Shown here in pieces: positions 37,137 through 46,205 of a stretch of 64,000 nucleotides of DNA (within the stretch, counting starts at the first letter, position 1; every line of letters starts with the position of its first letter). Source of the DNA: Cyanobacteria bacterium SIG31 (GTDB lineage Bacteria > Cyanobacteriota > Vampirovibrionia > Gastranaerophilales > Gastranaerophilaceae). The notes beneath the pieces are model-generated. The model searched no databases and was not told the origin of the DNA. It was given only the letters and a program-made list of their open reading frames with translations. Location of the stretch: assembly GCA_015152465.1 (NCBI GenBank), contig SUTX01000009.1, forward strand, positions 1 through 64,000, read 5' to 3'. A program made the translations under genes and the position numbers.

Positions 37137-38991
37137 CAAAAGTGAAATGCATTTAATTGTATTATATTCAAATGCCAGACATCAAGAAAAAGAAATTTTA
37201 GAAGATATAAATAAACATTTAAAAATTATTGAATGTTACGATATAGAATGGAGTAAAGAAAAATTTCTTGAAAATATTCAAAGATTTTATCGCTTTTCGC
37301 CAAGAAATGCAAGAAAAGGAATAAAAGAGCGTGGGAACGGGAATTTATTGTTAATAACAGCAATGGATAACAAGCCTGATTATAGAATTGCTGAAGCTTT
37401 GGTTGGTCACGAATATACAAATGTAAATCTTCTTAATTTAAAATTTAAATATCGTAAACAAGTCGGAAGAAATGCAATTCATTCAACTGTTAACCAAAAA
37501 GAAGCTCGTAGAGATTTGTGTCTGTTATTAGGCATCAGCATGGACGACTATTTAAAAAAAGCTCCAAAACAATGGGATGGGACTATCCAACACATTAAAC
37601 GTGATTTAGTGGGCGCTTACGGATATAAAAATTTTGAAGAAATGTTTTATGTCTTGAATGAAACAACTAATTATGCAGTTTTGAGAAATTATGAAATGTT
37701 ACCACAAGATTTCAGATTGGCTGAACACGGCGATATTGATATTATAGTGGAAAACTATGCCATCGCTTGCGCAATGCTAAATGCAAAACCTATAGCTAAA
37801 AATCATCCTAAAGCATTTAACACTGTTAACGGAGAGAAAATTCCTTATGATATCAGGCATTTGGAAGACAATTATTATTGTCATGAATTTGCAAAGGATA
37901 TGCTATCTACCAGAGTCCTTAATAAAAATGGGGTTTATATATTTAACGATGAATATTACTTTTATTCATTAATCTATCATTCATTTATTCACAAATTTAA
38001 AATTGCAGATGATTATTACGCAAGATTAGAAAATTTGTTTTATAAACTAAATTTAAACAAAAAGTATAACCTTAGTGACTATGTATCACCATTTGATTTA
38101 TATTATCAATTATTAATTGATTTTATGAAAGAACACGATTATCAAATAATAAAACCGGATCCTCCGACAAAGTTTAATACTTCAATTTTGGATATCGGCA
38201 AAAATACAAAATATCTCAAAGAATTTTACAAGTTAGATTCCGTAAGATATTGTAAGATACCAAGCTATAAACCTAATTACAAAATGTTTGAAGGATATTT
38301 TGGTAATAATCATGTGTTTATAAAAGTTGGCAGCTATAAAAATGCTTGCAAAAATGAATATTATACAATGCAAAAATTATATAAAAACAATCCTGAAAAT
38401 TTCGCAAAACCTATATACTATAGCCTAAGAAAGCCTCAAAATATAGTTATGCAGTTTATTGAAGGAGAAACTTTACAAAATATAATTGATAGTAATAAAC
38501 TTACAGACGAGCTTAAAGAGACATTAATTACTGACATTGAGGCTATTGCTAAAACTTTGAGCGAAGAAGACATAGTTCATAGAAATATTACGCCAAATAA
38601 ATTTATATTAGGAAAAGATAATCACTTTAAGCTTATTGATTTCAAGTATGCCGTTTCTTTTAGTAAGTATAAAGAGATTGATTATATTTCAGACAACACT
38701 GAAATTATGGATTTCATTAAAAATGATTTTTCTTTGGGTAAATATCTTTGGGATGATTTTTATTCAATGAATAAGATTTTAGAATCTATCGGAACTAAAA
38801 GTGAATATATTAAGAATAACATCGGAAAATATCAAATTCATTTCAAACAAACCCGCAATGTTAAAACATTTATAGATCAAGTCTTTTCCGTTAAAAACGA
38901 ACAAAAAACAAATAAATTCGGAGAAAAAGGAAAAATGTACAAGGTTATTCGCTTACTAGGATTCAAAATAAAACTTGGGAGAAAAGGATGA
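37129..38991 (+). CDS. Multidomain protein: NDK-like N-domain, NTase-like middle, kinase-like C-domain
   Basis: QVGRNAIHSTVNQKEARRDL resembles NDK QVGRNxIHGSDSxExAxREI; EHGDIDIIV; VHRNITPNKFILGKDNHFKLIDF. Confidence 0.6.
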   Translation: MNNKSEMHLIVLYSNARHQEKEILEDINKHLKIIECYDIEWSKEKFLENIQRFYRFSPRNARKGIKERGNGNLLLITAMDNKPDYRIAEALVGHEYTNVNLLNLKFKYRKQVGRNAIHSTVNQKEARRDLCLLLGISMDDYLKKAPKQWDGTIQHIKRDLVGAYGYKNFEEMFYVLNETTNYAVLRNYEMLPQDFRLAEHGDIDIIVENYAIACAMLNAKPIAKNHPKAFNTVNGEKIPYDIRHLEDNYYCHEFAKDMLSTRVLNKNGVYIFNDEYYFYSLIYHSFIHKFKIADDYYARLENLFYKLNLNKKYNLSDYVSPFDLYYQLLIDFMKEHDYQIIKPDPPTKFNTSILDIGKNTKYLKEFYKLDSVRYCKIPSYKPNYKMFEGYFGNNHVFIKVGSYKNACKNEYYTMQKLYKNNPENFAKPIYYSLRKPQNIVMQFIEGETLQNIIDSNKLTDELKETLITDIEAIAKTLSEEDIVHRNITPNKFILGKDNHFKLIDFKYAVSFSKYKEIDYISDNTEIMDFIKNDFSLGKYLWDDFYSMNKILESIGTKSEYIKNNIGKYQIHFKQTRNVKTFIDQVFSVKNEQKTNKFGEKGKMYKVIRLLGFKIKLGRKG

Positions 38992-40016
38992 TAAAAAAAC
39001 TAAAAGAGCTTTTTTACATTAAAAAAGAATACTGCCGAGATAGTTATGGTATTGTAGTAAAAAAACACATAATAATTTGCATATGTGGCACTAAATTAAA
39101 AATAAAACAAAATTTTTCAGAAGAATATAAATCGTTATATGAAATGTTCAAAAATATTAATATTATAAACAATATTAATAATGACAATTTTATATACAAT
39201 CTTATATTGCAATATCAAGAACCAACATTGTTTTATCTAAAAAACAATTCACAAGTTTATATCTTTACAAAAGAATTTTTAAAACAAGATAAAGATTTTA
39301 TATATAACTATTTGTTAAATACAAGAGATTCATTGAAATACAAACAGATAAAGTTTTTAGATGAAAATCATCCTTTATACAACGAACACATCACATTATC
39401 TAAACAAGGCGAGTTTTGTTGGAAGTATGTTCGCAAACATAACGGAATTTTTAAAACCTCTTTGTACAAAGAAAATGACAACATATACTTCAAATATGAT
39501 TTTTTAGGCCTAGAAAACGCAATATTTAATGATACGTTTACTTGGGGAAATCCAAAACCCAGAAAATATGTAAAGGGAACAAATTTATTTAACATAATTG
39601 TATCTTTAGATGAAGCAGGACAGTACGAAATAATTAAAAAGTTTTTTGATTGGCTTTTTGAAGAATTTAAAACAGATGATGAGAATTATTTATCTCAAAA
39701 CTTAGCTGACTGTCATTTTAAAAATTTTATTGTTGCAGACGATGGAAAATTCTATTTCACAGATTATGAATATGCATCAAAAGTTCCCCTTGAAAAAGGC
39801 TATTTAGTTTATTATACACTATCTTGCTTCAAGTCTAAATTCCATAATGAAAACAATAAAATGTATAAATATTTTATTTCTTTATATGGATTAAAAGATA
39901 AAATCAAAACATACAAAAATATGAAGCTTAAAAGACTGGAAGAATTTAAAATAAAAGAAAAAGACAAGATAAAAAAAGAATTAGCTAATAAAGATTTAAT
40001 AAGCAAGTACTTTTAA
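38988..40016 (+). CDS. Kinase-fold (LPS-kinase-like) protein
   Basis: NLADCHFKNFIVADDGKFYFTDYEYA, PRKYVKGTNLFNIIVSLD. Confidence 0.6.
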   Translation: MIKKLKELFYIKKEYCRDSYGIVVKKHIIICICGTKLKIKQNFSEEYKSLYEMFKNINIINNINNDNFIYNLILQYQEPTLFYLKNNSQVYIFTKEFLKQDKDFIYNYLLNTRDSLKYKQIKFLDENHPLYNEHITLSKQGEFCWKYVRKHNGIFKTSLYKENDNIYFKYDFLGLENAIFNDTFTWGNPKPRKYVKGTNLFNIIVSLDEAGQYEIIKKFFDWLFEEFKTDDENYLSQNLADCHFKNFIVADDGKFYFTDYEYASKVPLEKGYLVYYTLSCFKSKFHNENNKMYKYFISLYGLKDKIKTYKNMKLKRLEEFKIKEKDKIKKELANKDLISKYF

Positions 40017-40046
40017 AAGATTTTTAATATAAAACAGGGGCAGGAT

Positions 40047-40307
40047 ATGAACAATAAAAAGAAAATACTTATTGTCGCAAAATCAAAACCAACTACAGGT
40101 ATTGGTGCTACAGTTGTGCAATATTTCAAATATATTATATGCAGCTGAAAAGGATACATTCCGGTTGTAGATATGAAACACTATACAAATCAATATTTCA
40201 AAGATGGAAGGACATTCAAAGATAATGCTTGGGAATATTTTTTCGAACAACCCTGCGGCTATACTTTTGAAGATATTGAGAACTCGCTCAATTGTGTAGT
40301 AATATAA
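40047..40307 (+). pseudogene. Degenerate capsule/LPS-locus glycosyltransferase-like fragment with in-frame TGA
   Basis: MNNKKKILIVAKSKPTTGIGATVVQYFKYIICS*KGYIPVVDMKHYTNQYFKDGRTFKDNAWEYFFEQPCGYTFEDIENSLNCVVI*. Confidence 0.7.
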
Positions 40308-40323
40308 CAATTTGCTTAATAAT

Positions 40324-40351
40324 TTGCATTTGTTTTCTAAATGTATATAAT
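40324..40351 (+). promoter_or_regulatory. Sigma-70-type promoter for hup
   Basis: TTGCAT-N16-TATAAT. Confidence 0.6.
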
Positions 40352-40392
40352 AAAAGTATGTTCTGCGTAACAGAACGGAAAGGGAGATTATT

Positions 40393-40665
40393 ATGAATAG
40401 AGAAGAATTAATTGCAGAAATTTCAAAAAGCGCTAAAGTTTCTAAAAAAGTAGCTTCAGAAGTTTTATCAGCAACAATTGACACAATTCAAATGTCAGTA
40501 AAAAAAGGCAACAAAGTTACTTTAGTTGGCTTTGGTACATTTGAATCAAGAAAAAGAGCAGCTAGAATCGGCAGAAACCCACAAACTGGCAAAGAATTAA
40601 AAATCGCTGCAAAAACAGTTCCTGCATTCTCAGCTGGTAAAAAGTTTAAAGAACTTGTAAAATAG
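40393..40665 (+). CDS. hup: HU-family DNA-binding protein
   Basis: MNREELIAEISKSAKVSKKVASEVL, GFGTFESRKRAARIGRNPQTGKEL. Confidence 0.97.
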   Translation: MNREELIAEISKSAKVSKKVASEVLSATIDTIQMSVKKGNKVTLVGFGTFESRKRAARIGRNPQTGKELKIAAKTVPAFSAGKKFKELVK

Positions 40666-40676
40666 TTTTTTTAACT

Positions 40677-40713
40677 ATAAAAAGCGAGGTAGAAATCTAC
40701 CTCGCTTTTTTAT
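40677..40713. terminator. Rho-independent terminator
   Basis: AAAAAGCGAGGTAGA-AA-TCTACCTCGCTTTTTT. Confidence 0.93.
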
Positions 40714-40744
40714 GTCAATTTAATCTTTGCTTTAGCAAATTAAA

Positions 40745-41956
40745 TTATACTATTACTCTATGATAGACTTTTTTACCTTTTTTTATCTTTATACCGTCTT
40801 TAAGTGCTTCTCTAGATAGTCTATAGCCTAAGTCCGAAATCTTTTCCTCTTCGACAGCAACCCCACCTTGTTGAATAAGTTTTTTAGCTTCTCCACGACT
40901 AGCACAAAGCTTGGTGTCAACTAAGACATCAATCAAGGAAATATCGCTACCATCAAAGACAAGTTCTGTTGTTGGCATGTTAGAGTCATCACCAGCTCCT
41001 GCAAATAATGCTTTTGCTGATTCTTGTGCAATATCTGCTTCTTCTTTTCCGTGTACCAATGCTGTTAGTTCATAAGCTAAAATTTCTTTTGCTTTATTAA
41101 GCTCAGCACCCTGCCAAGCTTCCATTTTCTCGATTTCTTCAAGAGGTAAGAAAGTAAGCATTCTTATACATTTTAAAACATCGTCGTCTTCAACATTTCG
41201 CCAGTATTGATAAAAATCATAAACTGAAGTCTTATTCTTATCTAGCCAAACTGCACCACTAGCAGTTTTACCCATTTTCTTACCTTGAGAATTCATTAAC
41301 AAAGTAATTGTCATAGAATGGGCATCTTTACCTGTTTTTCTGCGAATCAAATCAGAGCCAGCTAACATATTAGACCATTGGTCATCTCCACCAAATTGCA
41401 AATTACAATTATAATTTTCATTCAGATAATAAAAATCATAAGCTTGCATAATCATATAATTGAATTCTAAAAAACTAAGCCCTTTTTCCATCCTCTGTTT
41501 ATAGCATTCAGCTCTTAACATATTATTTACTGAAAAACAAGCTCCAACTTCTCTCAAAAGTTCTATATAATTGAGTTTTAAAAGCCAGTCCGCATTATTA
41601 ACCATTACCGCTTTATCTTCACCAAATTCAATAAATCTTTCCATTTGTTTTTTAAAGCATTCACAGTTATGATTAATCATTTCGCTAGTCATCATTGAAC
41701 GCATGTCTGAACGCCCAGAGGGGTCACCAATATGTCCAGTTCCACCACCAATCAAGACGATTGGTTTATTACCAGCCATTTGAAGTCGTTTCATCAAGCA
41801 TAAAGCCATAAAATGCCCAACATGCAATGAATCTGCTGTCGGATCAAAACCTATATAAAAGCGTGCTTTCCCAGAATTGATTAATTCTTTAACTTCTTTT
41901 TCATTCGTAATCTGAGCTATAAGTTGCCTTTGTTGTAATTCTTCAAAAATTCCCAT
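40745..41956 (-). CDS. tyrS: Tyrosyl-tRNA synthetase
   Basis: YIGFDPTADSLHVGHFMAL, GKKMGKTASGAVWLD. Confidence 0.96.
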   Translation of the reverse strand: MGIFEELQQRQLIAQITNEKEVKELINSGKARFYIGFDPTADSLHVGHFMALCLMKRLQMAGNKPIVLIGGGTGHIGDPSGRSDMRSMMTSEMINHNCECFKKQMERFIEFGEDKAVMVNNADWLLKLNYIELLREVGACFSVNNMLRAECYKQRMEKGLSFLEFNYMIMQAYDFYYLNENYNCNLQFGGDDQWSNMLAGSDLIRRKTGKDAHSMTITLLMNSQGKKMGKTASGAVWLDKNKTSVYDFYQYWRNVEDDDVLKCIRMLTFLPLEEIEKMEAWQGAELNKAKEILAYELTALVHGKEEADIAQESAKALFAGAGDDSNMPTTELVFDGSDISLIDVLVDTKLCASRGEAKKLIQQGGVAVEEEKISDLGYRLSREALKDGIKIKKGKKVYHRVIV

Positions 41957-42041
41957 TTATTATAAATCCTCTTATTTAGTTTCCTTTATCATAATAAAAG
42001 CAACTGCTTTTAGCAAGTTAGAAAAGAATTAATCTTTTTCA

Positions 42042-43604
42042 TCAATTTTCTTCTTTAGGATTGAATCTCTTTAGCAAAAAGACAAGAGGTATTAAAACTA
42101 AAACCAAGACAGCATATGTTCTATAAGCATTCATAAACGCACACAATGTTGATTGTTGTATCAATTGTCCATAGATTTTGCCTTGTGCCATGCCTGTTGC
42201 TGTAGATATATCCACGCCCATTTGAACAAATTTTGCAGACATTGAAGATACTGCATTATTAAACGGAATACTTAGCATTGTCATACGATCAACCAAGTAA
42301 CTTTGATATATTTGAGAATAACTTGAAACTAAAAAACCTACTGAAGAAGTACCTACTGCACAGCCAACGTTTTTAATCAAATTTTGTACACTAGAAGCAT
42401 TTGTCATCTCTTGCTTACTTACCATTCCATACAATAAAGTTGTACAAGGAATAATTACAGTTGTTAAGCCAAAACCAACGATAATATTAGGAATCGTCAC
42501 ATTACCAAATGCAATATTCAGATTTAAACCAGAGAACATTAAACACCCTACCGAAAAAGTAATCAAACCTATCACTGTTTGAGTCCTCAAACCAAAGGTC
42601 TTTAAAGTCGCAGCGGTAAACATAACAGCCATTACAGAACCGAATCCCATTGGTCCAGCCGCTAACCCACTCAAGTAAGAGTCATATCCCATTAAATTTT
42701 GTAAAAATTGCGGTAAAATAGCTATCGTACCGTAAGCTACACCAAAAAGTATTGTCAAAATAATTGTACCAAAAGTAAAGTTCCAATTTTTGAATATTTT
42801 CAAATCCAAAAGAGGGTTTTTACATCTCAACTCCCACCAAACAAGGAGTATAAAAGCAATCAAACTTACGATACCTAACTTCATAATATATGGAGAATCA
42901 AACCAACCATTTTTTTGTCCATTATCAACCATTACTTGAAAACAAGCTATCCACACTATTAAGAATAGCATCCCAATACAATCAAATTTTGAAGCCACAG
43001 CATTTTTAATGTAAGGTGGATCCTCTATAAACATCGCAACCATGATAAAAGCTGCAATACAAAACGGTAAACTAATAAAAAACACATAATTCCAAGATAA
43101 ATTAGTTGTTAACCAGCCACCAACAATTGGACCAATAATCGGAGCAATTGTTATACCTGAAGAAAAAATAGCCATTGCTTTAGCTTGTTCATGCTTTGGA
43201 TAACTTTCCAACAAAATAGCTTGTGATAGTGGTATCAAACACCCACCTCCCAATCCTTGAAAAATTCTACCAGCAATCATAACTTCAAAATTCGGTGCAA
43301 TACCACATACTGCAGCAGAAACACCAAAAAGTGCAATACAAAATAGAAAAAAGCGTTTTCTACCAAATACTGAACAGCACCAATCTGTTGCAGGTAGTAA
43401 AACACTACAAGCAATTAAAAATATTGTAACTATCCATAAACTTTCGTCATTTGATATTGAAAAACTTCCCGCAATATACTTTAAAGCAACATTTGCAATA
43501 GAAGTATTCAAAACTTCCACAAACGTAGCAAGCATCACAGCTATAGTTATTAATGTTAAGCTCGCTTTAGGCTTCCACTCTTGTTCTAAAATTTCGGCTG
43601 TCAT
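42042..43604 (-). CDS. MFS multidrug transporter, DHA2/EmrB family
   Basis: MLATFVEVLNTSIANVALKYIAGSF...14-TM pattern; start after GGAAGGGGAAAA. Confidence 0.9.
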   Translation of the reverse strand: MTAEILEQEWKPKASLTLITIAVMLATFVEVLNTSIANVALKYIAGSFSISNDESLWIVTIFLIACSVLLPATDWCCSVFGRKRFFLFCIALFGVSAAVCGIAPNFEVMIAGRIFQGLGGGCLIPLSQAILLESYPKHEQAKAMAIFSSGITIAPIIGPIVGGWLTTNLSWNYVFFISLPFCIAAFIMVAMFIEDPPYIKNAVASKFDCIGMLFLIVWIACFQVMVDNGQKNGWFDSPYIMKLGIVSLIAFILLVWWELRCKNPLLDLKIFKNWNFTFGTIILTILFGVAYGTIAILPQFLQNLMGYDSYLSGLAAGPMGFGSVMAVMFTAATLKTFGLRTQTVIGLITFSVGCLMFSGLNLNIAFGNVTIPNIIVGFGLTTVIIPCTTLLYGMVSKQEMTNASSVQNLIKNVGCAVGTSSVGFLVSSYSQIYQSYLVDRMTMLSIPFNNAVSSMSAKFVQMGVDISTATGMAQGKIYGQLIQQSTLCAFMNAYRTYAVLVLVLIPLVFLLKRFNPKEEN

Positions 43605-43667
43605 TTTTCCCCTTCCAAAAGTCAACATATTATTCTATCGGGAAAAATTTAAAAAAACAAGTCTATA

Positions 43668-43700
43668 AAAAAGCCAAAGTTAAAACTTTGGCTTTTTTAT
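43668..43700. terminator. Rho-independent terminator
   Basis: AAAAAAGCCAAAGTT-AA-AACTTTGGCTTTTTT. Confidence 0.9.
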
Positions 43701-44216
43701 TTATAAACGATGTTTCCCTGTCTTCAAGAAATTCGAAATTACGTTATTTATCGTATAAAATTTCTTATTATACTCTGCCGCTTTTGAAGAAAACATTTGG
43801 AAAAATCCAGGCTTTGTTAACCCCTCAGAGTTAGTTAAGAAATTAGTAATCGCTAATTTTGTATCGACAAATCTATTTCCTTTATTCGATTCCCAAAAAC
43901 GAGATAAAAGCGATACAAACTCTTCCTTTTTCATATCCCATTGTTGTACAGCATGTTTAACACTTTTATCGTTAAATCTAAATCCGTTAGCCCAATCTTT
44001 ATACCAAACACCAGTGGGATTAGTTGCTGTTTCAGTGAGTACATTATCTACATCTTGATAAAGCCTTTCAAAGGCGTCTCTGGAATCTTTCCCTTGAAGA
44101 ATATATCCTCTTTTATTCAAATCACCCATTGCATCACTATAGTCATAGGATGGTGGGAAATATGTATCGTCATCTCTAAATGTCAATTGATTTGGTCTTA
44201 TAGCATGCACTTGCAT
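43701..44216 (-). CDS. Hypothetical protein
   Basis: ORF with GGAG SD. Confidence 0.55.
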   Translation of the reverse strand: MQVHAIRPNQLTFRDDDTYFPPSYDYSDAMGDLNKRGYILQGKDSRDAFERLYQDVDNVLTETATNPTGVWYKDWANGFRFNDKSVKHAVQQWDMKKEEFVSLLSRFWESNKGNRFVDTKLAITNFLTNSEGLTKPGFFQMFSSKAAEYNKKFYTINNVISNFLKTGKHRL

Positions 44217-44234
44217 TTTTATCTCCTTATATTT

Positions 44235-46133
44235 CTACAAAATTCTTTGTTCTTTTGTTTTTGGTGTTATATGAATTTTATAATTCACACTTTCTAAATA
44301 TTCTCTAAATAATTGGTCATAAGTCTTACCTAAAGACTCAAATCTGTCTCTGATTTTTCCTGGCCATTCAATATCATCTTTTACTAAAAATTTTTCACCA
44401 ATTACCATTTTATATTCTTCTTGCAAATCTATCGGTTCAAACTCTTTAGTTAGAGGATTCCTTACCCTAACAGCATCAGAATACTTAGCTTGAGACTTTC
44501 CTTTTACAATATCTTCAATCAGCGTCCTGTTAACTTGAACATCAGACCAATGGATAATAGTGTTTCTAGTCGGAGCCTTTAAGTTAGCGAGTACATTTTC
44601 TACAACCAAGCCAACCAATTCCTCACCCTTTACTTTACCTATTTTTAAATTAGACAAATCTTCACTAACACCGTCAAAAACTTTCATAACACTCAAATTA
44701 TTTGCCCCATCTTCAAGCGAACCTCGAACAATGGAAGATTGAATTGCTACCGTAAAAATTTCAGGATCAATTGTAGATCTTATTGTACGTTTAATAGCAC
44801 TCGTTAAATAATTCATTAAATAACTGTTTTTATAACGAATTTCATTACCATAGGATAAAGTTGTTATACCTTTATCCACACTTTCTTGTTCTTCCAATAA
44901 AGCGTTCGCCTCTGAAATTATCATATTCTTAAAGTTTTCATTTTGCATAAGCTGTTCTTGCATCTTAACATCATATAAACCATATTTTTCAAGCACTGAT
45001 TTTATTATTGCTGGTAATTTAGCATTTCCCTCAGTAATATCAGCTTCCGATTTGAGTTCTCCTACAGTAATTAACGGTTCTAAATCCTTTTCCAAAAACT
45101 CATTCAAAAATAGTTGGAAAGGGTGTTTTTCCAATCCGTCAGATAAAGTTGTCTCAGTAAAATATGGTGTCATTGATGCTTTAATAAAATCTCCATTGTC
45201 ATCAAACTCAAAACTTAAAGCTTTGACCATTTCATTATCTTTACCTAAAGAATTAATACTAGTTTTACCAACATTTGATTGTACATTTTTGTGATCATGA
45301 CCATTTAAAATATGATTTATCTGAGGAACATTTTTTTGAATCATCTCTGATAAACGACCACCCATATGTGATAAAAGTATAACAGCTCCCTTAGGATTTT
45401 GTTTCTTAAAAGCATCAACTTTTTCTTTTATAACATTAATAGTACCTTGAATATCCTCTTCAGTTAAATTTGCGTCTTTTTTATTTGAATTATCATAGAA
45501 CTCTAACCCATCACACAGTCCTGGATTATAGAAATCCATACTTGGGATTGTTGCTGATAAAAATAAAATATTGTGCATTAAATCAGGATTTTTATCATCT
45601 GGGATACTATATTGAATAGCCTTTGTCACCTTATCAACAGTATTTTCAAGATATTGCATCTTTGGAGATTTATCCAAATTAACGTTAGTAATCAAGGAAG
45701 TCATTTGATTTTTGCGCATAACATTACTAATAAATTCTGTACCTGCATCCAGACAATGGTTACCCATTGTATAAATAACACTTAAGAACGCACTTTGATC
45801 CCCTCCAGAATTTTTTACAGCTAAATCTTTGACAACTTTTCTTACACTATCAATTGTTCTAATCAATGCCAAATTTTGCAAATCACCATTAGAAAGCTCT
45901 GGATGAGTTACAAACCCCTTTTTAGAAGGATTTATGAACCAGTCACCTACAATAGCAAATACGTTCCTTGTGCTTGGAGATTCAACCTTAGGAAATATTT
46001 CCTTAGCGTTATTTTCTAGCGTCTTTAGCAATCTAGGTAGCCTCAAAATATTTCCATGATTATCAGCTGTTGCAAATATATTTACCCTCGCACCCTTGAA
46101 ATTAGGTTCGCTTGGCTGAATTCTTGATATCAT
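44235..46133 (-). CDS. Metallophosphoesterase / 5'-nucleotidase-like protein
   Basis: NIFATADNHGNILRLPR, VGDWF, MGNHCLDAG, LSHMGGRL, NGHDH. Confidence 0.8.
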   Translation of the reverse strand: MISRIQPSEPNFKGARVNIFATADNHGNILRLPRLLKTLENNAKEIFPKVESPSTRNVFAIVGDWFINPSKKGFVTHPELSNGDLQNLALIRTIDSVRKVVKDLAVKNSGGDQSAFLSVIYTMGNHCLDAGTEFISNVMRKNQMTSLITNVNLDKSPKMQYLENTVDKVTKAIQYSIPDDKNPDLMHNILFLSATIPSMDFYNPGLCDGLEFYDNSNKKDANLTEEDIQGTINVIKEKVDAFKKQNPKGAVILLSHMGGRLSEMIQKNVPQINHILNGHDHKNVQSNVGKTSINSLGKDNEMVKALSFEFDDNGDFIKASMTPYFTETTLSDGLEKHPFQLFLNEFLEKDLEPLITVGELKSEADITEGNAKLPAIIKSVLEKYGLYDVKMQEQLMQNENFKNMIISEANALLEEQESVDKGITTLSYGNEIRYKNSYLMNYLTSAIKRTIRSTIDPEIFTVAIQSSIVRGSLEDGANNLSVMKVFDGVSEDLSNLKIGKVKGEELVGLVVENVLANLKAPTRNTIIHWSDVQVNRTLIEDIVKGKSQAKYSDAVRVRNPLTKEFEPIDLQEEYKMVIGEKFLVKDDIEWPGKIRDRFESLGKTYDQLFREYLESVNYKIHITPKTKEQRIL

Positions 46134-46205
46134 TCATACCTCCTTAGTATTTTCGCACACATAATCGTATATTGTATTATAACCTGAACAAAATTTTTTT
46201 TGCGT

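Noticed and set aside
40143-40152. In-frame TGA as evidence of an alternative genetic code (TGA=Trp/Gly)
   Set aside because: smpB (11727) and the 37129-38991 ORF terminate at TGA and other genes show normal code; a pseudogene is the simpler reading.
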